Of a stretch of DNA of 9,058 nucleotides, positions 6,177 to 9,058 are shown in pieces. Location: NCBI GenBank assembly GCA_013372875.1, contig JABXIW010000373.1:1-9058 (forward strand), written 5' to 3'. Numbering within the stretch: position 1 is the first letter of the stretch; each line of letters opens with the position of its first letter. Origin of the DNA: Gammaproteobacteria bacterium. Its GTDB lineage: Bacteria > Pseudomonadota > Gammaproteobacteria > Enterobacterales > Kangiellaceae. The notes beneath the pieces are model-generated. The model was given only the letters and a program-made list of their open reading frames with translations, made no database searches and was not told the DNA's origin. A program made the position numbers and the translations under genes.

Positions 6177-6386
6177 ATGGTTTGGTTGTTTACCTTTCTT
6201 GGTTTTCTCGCGATTATTTTGTTGATGTCGCTTGGGGTTATCTTTCATAACAAGCGTATTCAAGGAAGTTGCGGCGGTTTAAACAACGTAGGTGTTGATA
6301 AAGTATGCAACTGCGAAACCACATGTGCAGAGCCTGAGCGTCACTTGTATCAAATCTCAGAGCCTAACTCATCACCTGAGCGCTAA
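6177..6386 (+). CDS. nqrM: NqrM-like (DUF539) membrane-anchored four-cysteine protein
   Basis: Small protein of 69 residues. Residues about 3-23 form one hydrophobic membrane segment. They are followed by HNKRIQGSCGGLNNVGVDKVCNCETTC, with cysteines at 32, 44, 46 and 50. This is the signature of NqrM (DUF539), which in Vibrio and Klebsiella is needed for Na+-NQR maturation and is thought to deliver iron for the cluster between NqrD and NqrE. The usual nqrM gene lies after nqrF and apbE. Here there are no nqr genes around it, so this may be a second copy or a paralogue with another client. Start: ATG one base past the upstream stop, with AAAGGCAGG just ahead. The 3' end overlaps the convergent phosphotransferase gene by 23 bp, and no terminator is visible. 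The NqrM assignment is strong for the family and weaker for the exact role. Confidence 0.8.
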   Translation: MVWLFTFLGFLAIILLMSLGVIFHNKRIQGSCGGLNNVGVDKVCNCETTCAEPERHLYQISEPNSSPER

Positions 6387-7176
6387 GGCTTTTGGCCCAT
6401 TGCGGCAAGGTTTGTCGAAACCAGTCCAAATATTTGCTGGTCTGCGGATTTTTTCTGGAGACCAGTATGTTGACTACCTCGACGACGATCCACGCTTTTG
6501 CTATTCCGATATCGCGCGCCAATTCTGTTGTTTCACCTTTCTCGGCGCACTTTACATACTTGCCTGCCACCTTCAAGTAATCATCAAATGTGCCCATGCC
6601 TTTGACTAGTGGCGCTAAATCTATCGCGACATGCCCTGTAGAAAAGCGTTCCCAGTCGAACAGCACTAGCTCGCCATTTTCGCGCTGTCCCCAGTTTCCA
6701 GCATTCGAGTCTCCGGAGATCAAGTTCTGTCCATCGAAAAGATGCGCCGATCGTTGTTGGAGGTTGTGGAAGAACTGTTCTGTCTCTGAGCCCAGTTCAA
6801 GTGTAGCGAGTGCTTGTTGGGTCGCTTGTGGTGTCCACTGATGGCGGTGATAAAAAACATCTGATGTTGGTGGAAGTTGGTGCAGTTTGATGAGTTGTTC
6901 AATGACTCGATCATCTTCAAGTAAGAATGCTTGCTCAACTGCGTGGGGAACGTATTCAATGTGCAGAACGTTTTTCTGGTCGTCGAATTGAATCAAGCGC
7001 GGTACGTGTATTCCAAGCGCGTTAAACTGCTCGGCATAGCGTTGATAAAACGCCACCTCTATTTGAGTAGGGTTACGTTTTTCTATTACTTGGACGCCAT
7101 CTTTTTCGATGAGAAAAACTTTGGCACTGCCCATTTGGTTGAGTTCTTGTTGCGACACCGGACTTCCTGTCTTCAT
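6364..7176 (-). CDS. Phosphotransferase of the APH/choline kinase fold
   Basis: Predicted small-molecule kinase, 270 residues from the ATG at 7176. An N-lobe with K33 (VIEKRNP) is a candidate ATP-contacting lysine. The catalytic loop is ISGDSNAGN (D156, N161), where most relatives have HGDxxxxN. The metal-binding segment is LVLFDWERF (D174), followed by HVAIDLAPL as in aminoglycoside, choline and thiamine kinases. The substrate cannot be read; there is no sign that it is an antibiotic resistance enzyme. The frame can be extended to a TTG at 7230 (288 residues, GAGG only four bases ahead). The ATG is preferred for its codon and an AAGGTGAG site about ten bases upstream, but the longer form is not excluded. 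The gene is convergent with the NqrM-like gene (3' ends overlap) and divergent from the 64-aa gene. Confidence 0.8.
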   Translation of the reverse strand: MKTGSPVSQQELNQMGSAKVFLIEKDGVQVIEKRNPTQIEVAFYQRYAEQFNALGIHVPRLIQFDDQKNVLHIEYVPHAVEQAFLLEDDRVIEQLIKLHQLPPTSDVFYHRHQWTPQATQQALATLELGSETEQFFHNLQQRSAHLFDGQNLISGDSNAGNWGQRENGELVLFDWERFSTGHVAIDLAPLVKGMGTFDDYLKVAGKYVKCAEKGETTELARDIGIAKAWIVVEVVNILVSRKNPQTSKYLDWFRQTLPQWAKSLSAQVMS

Positions 7177-7363
7177 GTAGAGAGAGCTCACCTTAATCGC
7201 TGTACTTACGTTTGCCAATAGCCACGACAAAGTGCCTCAAAAATATTAAATGCAACTGTTTAAATATGATTTTGCTGTGAGTGTCTAAATTTTACACAGT
7301 TACGCCTGTACTCCGTTAAATTCGTTCTACGCTTACTATTCGTCTTAATAAAGGAGAACCAAA

Positions 7364-7558
7364 ATGGCTGTAATGAAGCAGGATATTCCAAATCGTGTAA
7401 CGGTTTACCATGACAATATCGACCAAGAACAAGAGCTGAAAAATGCGATGCTGCCAGAGAAACCGCGCTACTTTAACGGTGCTCCGACCTACAAAGCGAA
7501 CAGCATCGAAGAGTTTGAAAGCAAAATCAGTCAGATAGGTTTGTCTCTCGATAAATAA
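7364..7558 (+). CDS. Hypothetical small protein, 64 residues
   Basis: Not recognised. A soluble, charged protein (MAVMKQDIPNRVTVYHDNID...) with many Glu, Lys and Asn, no signal peptide, no membrane segment and no cysteine. It looks real: AAGGAGA lies seven bases before the ATG, an intrinsic terminator follows within 20 bases, and the frame is free of competing ORFs. A weak promoter may lie at TTTACA (7291-7296) and TTAAAT (7316-7321), but the 19-base spacing is long. It is a single-gene unit between the divergent phosphotransferase and the convergent EF-G-like gene. Confidence 0.75.
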   Translation: MAVMKQDIPNRVTVYHDNIDQEQELKNAMLPEKPRYFNGAPTYKANSIEEFESKISQIGLSLDK

Positions 7559-7576
7559 TTTTTCTTTTACCTAAAA

Positions 7577-7602
7577 GCGCCCTCAAAAAGAGGGCGTTTT
7601 TT
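7577..7602. terminator. Intrinsic terminator between the 64-aa gene and the EF-G-like gene
   Basis: CGCCCTC (7578-7584) pairs with GAGGGCG (7590-7596) around a loop of five As, followed by six Ts on +. On - the stem is followed by TTTT after a G-T wobble, so it may also end the convergent EF-G-like gene, though less strongly. Confidence 0.88.
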
Positions 7603-7632
7603 ATTTACGTGATTGATTTGAATCGTAGGGAA

Positions 7633-9058
7633 TTAACCTTGTTGTGCACTGCCTTGGCAGACCTGTTTTTGCACTGCTGGTGGCGCGGGCTCGTAATGGC
7701 TTAAGGTCATACTAAAGCTGCCTTCACCACCAGTGATGGAGCGTAATCGACGAGCGTAATCTTGCAGCTCATTTACTGGTGACTTGGCTCTGAGTAAGGT
7801 GAAGCTGCTGTCGATTGGCTCGGTGCCTTCGATCAAGCCTCGGTTTCCAGATAAATCACCAGAAACATCGCCAACGTTCGCGGTTGGGATGTGCAGTTCC
7901 ATCTGGACAATGGGTTCTAGCACAATAGGATCGGCGTTGTTAATCGCATCTAAAAAGGCTTTCTTACCTGCGATGACAAACGCAATTTCTTTCGAATCGA
8001 CGGAGTGATATTTACCGTCATAAACGGTGACTTCCACATCCTTGATTGGGTTGCCAGAAATCGCGCCTTCCTCTAACGCTTGCAAAATACCTTTTTCTAC
8101 AGCAGGAATGAGCGCGGTTGGAATGGCGCCACCCACCACTTTGTTGATGAACTTAAATCCGGCGCCACGCTCGAGTGGACGAACCTTCAATTGCACTTCA
8201 CCAAACTGGCCTGCACCGCCACTTTGTTTTTTGTGTCGATAATGCCCTTCGGCAGGTTTGGTTATGGTTTCAAAGTATTCGACGCTTGGTTGGCAGGTTT
8301 CGACGTCCAGTTTGTACACGTTCGCCATCTTTTCTAATGCGACTTTGAGGTGAAACTCCCCTTGGCCGCTGATGATGGTTTCGTTGGTGCGAGCGCGATG
8401 TTCGATGCGCAGCGAAGGATCTTCACTGGCGATTTTATTCAGCACATCTCCTAACTTTTGCTCATCTCCACGCTTAAGAGGCTTCAAGCACAAAGAATAC
8501 ATGGAGTCAGGAAGGTCCAACGTTTTGAGTTGAACACCATCTTCTTCGTGAGAGTCATGAACGATTGAATCGAATTGGAGATCATCCACTTTGGCTAAAA
8601 CGCAGAAGTCGCCTGCAAGCGCGCGAGGGATCTCGGTTCTATCTTTGCCCTGCAGTTGATATAAGTGCCCAACTTTAAATGCCTTGTTGCTTTCGCCAAT
8701 ATAAAGCTGGCTGCCCGCATTGATTTCACCCTGATACACACGTAAGTAGGCAAGTTTTCCCATGTATGGGTCGACGCTGACTTTGTACACGTGTGCGACG
8801 GTGTGCTCTAAGGTTTCGCAATTTACTTTGATTTTTTTGCCGTTCTTTTCCAGTAGAGGAGGATTACCCTCGTTTGGCATGGGCATGATCTCCGCCAAGG
8901 TACGTAGCAGCAGCTCGACGCCCGCACCGGTTTGTGCTGAGACAAAACAGACCGGAATCACATGTCCAGTTCTCAGTGCTTCTTCAAACGGATCATGCAG
9001 TTGCTCTGCGGTGAGTTCGGAGCCTTGTTCCAGATACAGTTCCATCAGTTCTTCATCG
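7633..9058 (-). CDS. EF-G-like translational GTPase, EF-G2/FusA2 type (5' truncated by window)
   Basis: C-terminal two thirds of an elongation factor G paralogue. The frame is open to the window edge (D-E-E-L-M-E-L-Y-L-E), so the ATG at 9045 is internal and the GTP-binding P-loop lies outside. Counting from that Met: the end of the G domain has a G5-like VSAQTGAGV (35-43); domain II covers about 77-165 (DPYMGKLAYLRVYQGEI); domain III about 183-260 (EDPSLRIEHRARTNETIISGQGEFHL); domain IV about 262-375 (HKKQSGGAGQFGEVQL, DVEVTVYDGKYHSVDSKEIAF); domain V about 376-455 (LEPIVQMELHIP, GDVSGDLSGNRG, RSITGGEGSFSM). All ribosome-contacting domains look intact. Domain II (LQGKDRTEIPRALAGD) resembles the EF-G2/FusA2 group rather than housekeeping FusA, and there is no ribosomal-protein operon context. 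The function of such paralogues is unsettled. Confidence 0.9.
   Translation of the reverse strand, partial: DEELMELYLEQGSELTAEQLHDPFEEALRTGHVIPVCFVSAQTGAGVELLLRTLAEIMPMPNEGNPPLLEKNGKKIKVNCETLEHTVAHVYKVSVDPYMGKLAYLRVYQGEINAGSQLYIGESNKAFKVGHLYQLQGKDRTEIPRALAGDFCVLAKVDDLQFDSIVHDSHEEDGVQLKTLDLPDSMYSLCLKPLKRGDEQKLGDVLNKIASEDPSLRIEHRARTNETIISGQGEFHLKVALEKMANVYKLDVETCQPSVEYFETITKPAEGHYRHKKQSGGAGQFGEVQLKVRPLERGAGFKFINKVVGGAIPTALIPAVEKGILQALEEGAISGNPIKDVEVTVYDGKYHSVDSKEIAFVIAGKKAFLDAINNADPIVLEPIVQMELHIPTANVGDVSGDLSGNRGLIEGTEPIDSSFTLLRAKSPVNELQDYARRLRSITGGEGSFSMTLSHYEPAPPAVQKQVCQGSAQQG

Noticed and set aside
7275..7299. CTGTG...CACAG inverted repeat as a CRP or TyrR site before the 64-aa gene
   Set aside because: The half-site spacing and inner bases do not fit TGTGA-N6-TCACA or the TyrR box.

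Overview
The window reads as a chromosomal segment of a gamma-proteobacterium, most likely Vibrio. The clues are a close match to the Vibrio OmpV porin-like protein, an SgrR-type regulator, an NqrM-like protein (Na+-NQR maturation, a vibrio hallmark) and an extra EF-G paralogue, in DNA of moderate GC content. Genus and family names come from recalled family knowledge, not a database search. No tRNA, rRNA, insertion sequence, CRISPR array or origin was seen.

Left part (1-3474, all on +): the 3' part of a GcvA-like LysR regulator cut by the window edge, a small outer-membrane beta-barrel protein with a structured leader, and an SgrR-family regulator. The spacer between the barrel gene and sgrR (1587-1744) is rich in structure. 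It holds a 9-bp inverted repeat, a strong intrinsic terminator hairpin, and a second copy of one terminator arm that serves as the sgrR ribosome binding site. The sgrR start is therefore best placed at the GTG at 1745. A bidirectional terminator at about 3443-3471 separates sgrR from the convergent ompV.

Middle (3494-5011, on -): ompV (MipA/OmpV family) and a single-domain NlpE-like copper/envelope-stress lipoprotein, each a separate unit. A terminator lies after nlpE, and a possible CpxR-type site lies upstream of it.

Right of centre (5311-6386, on +): a compact three-gene operon made of a DUF134 (UPF0251) helix-turn-helix protein, a NifX/NifB-like domain protein with a Cys-rich GGCGSCGCGG element, and an NqrM-like membrane-anchored four-Cys protein. 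Genes one and two overlap by ATGA and gene three follows by one base. Two near-identical palindromes 22 bp apart sit in the promoter region. This is the most interesting block of the window: it looks like a regulated iron or iron-sulfur handling cassette.

Right end: a phosphotransferase (APH/choline kinase fold) on - whose 3' end overlaps the operon by 23 bp, a 64-aa orphan gene on + with a strong Shine-Dalgarno and its own terminator, and on - the C-terminal two thirds of an EF-G-like translational GTPase (EF-G2 type) running off the window edge.
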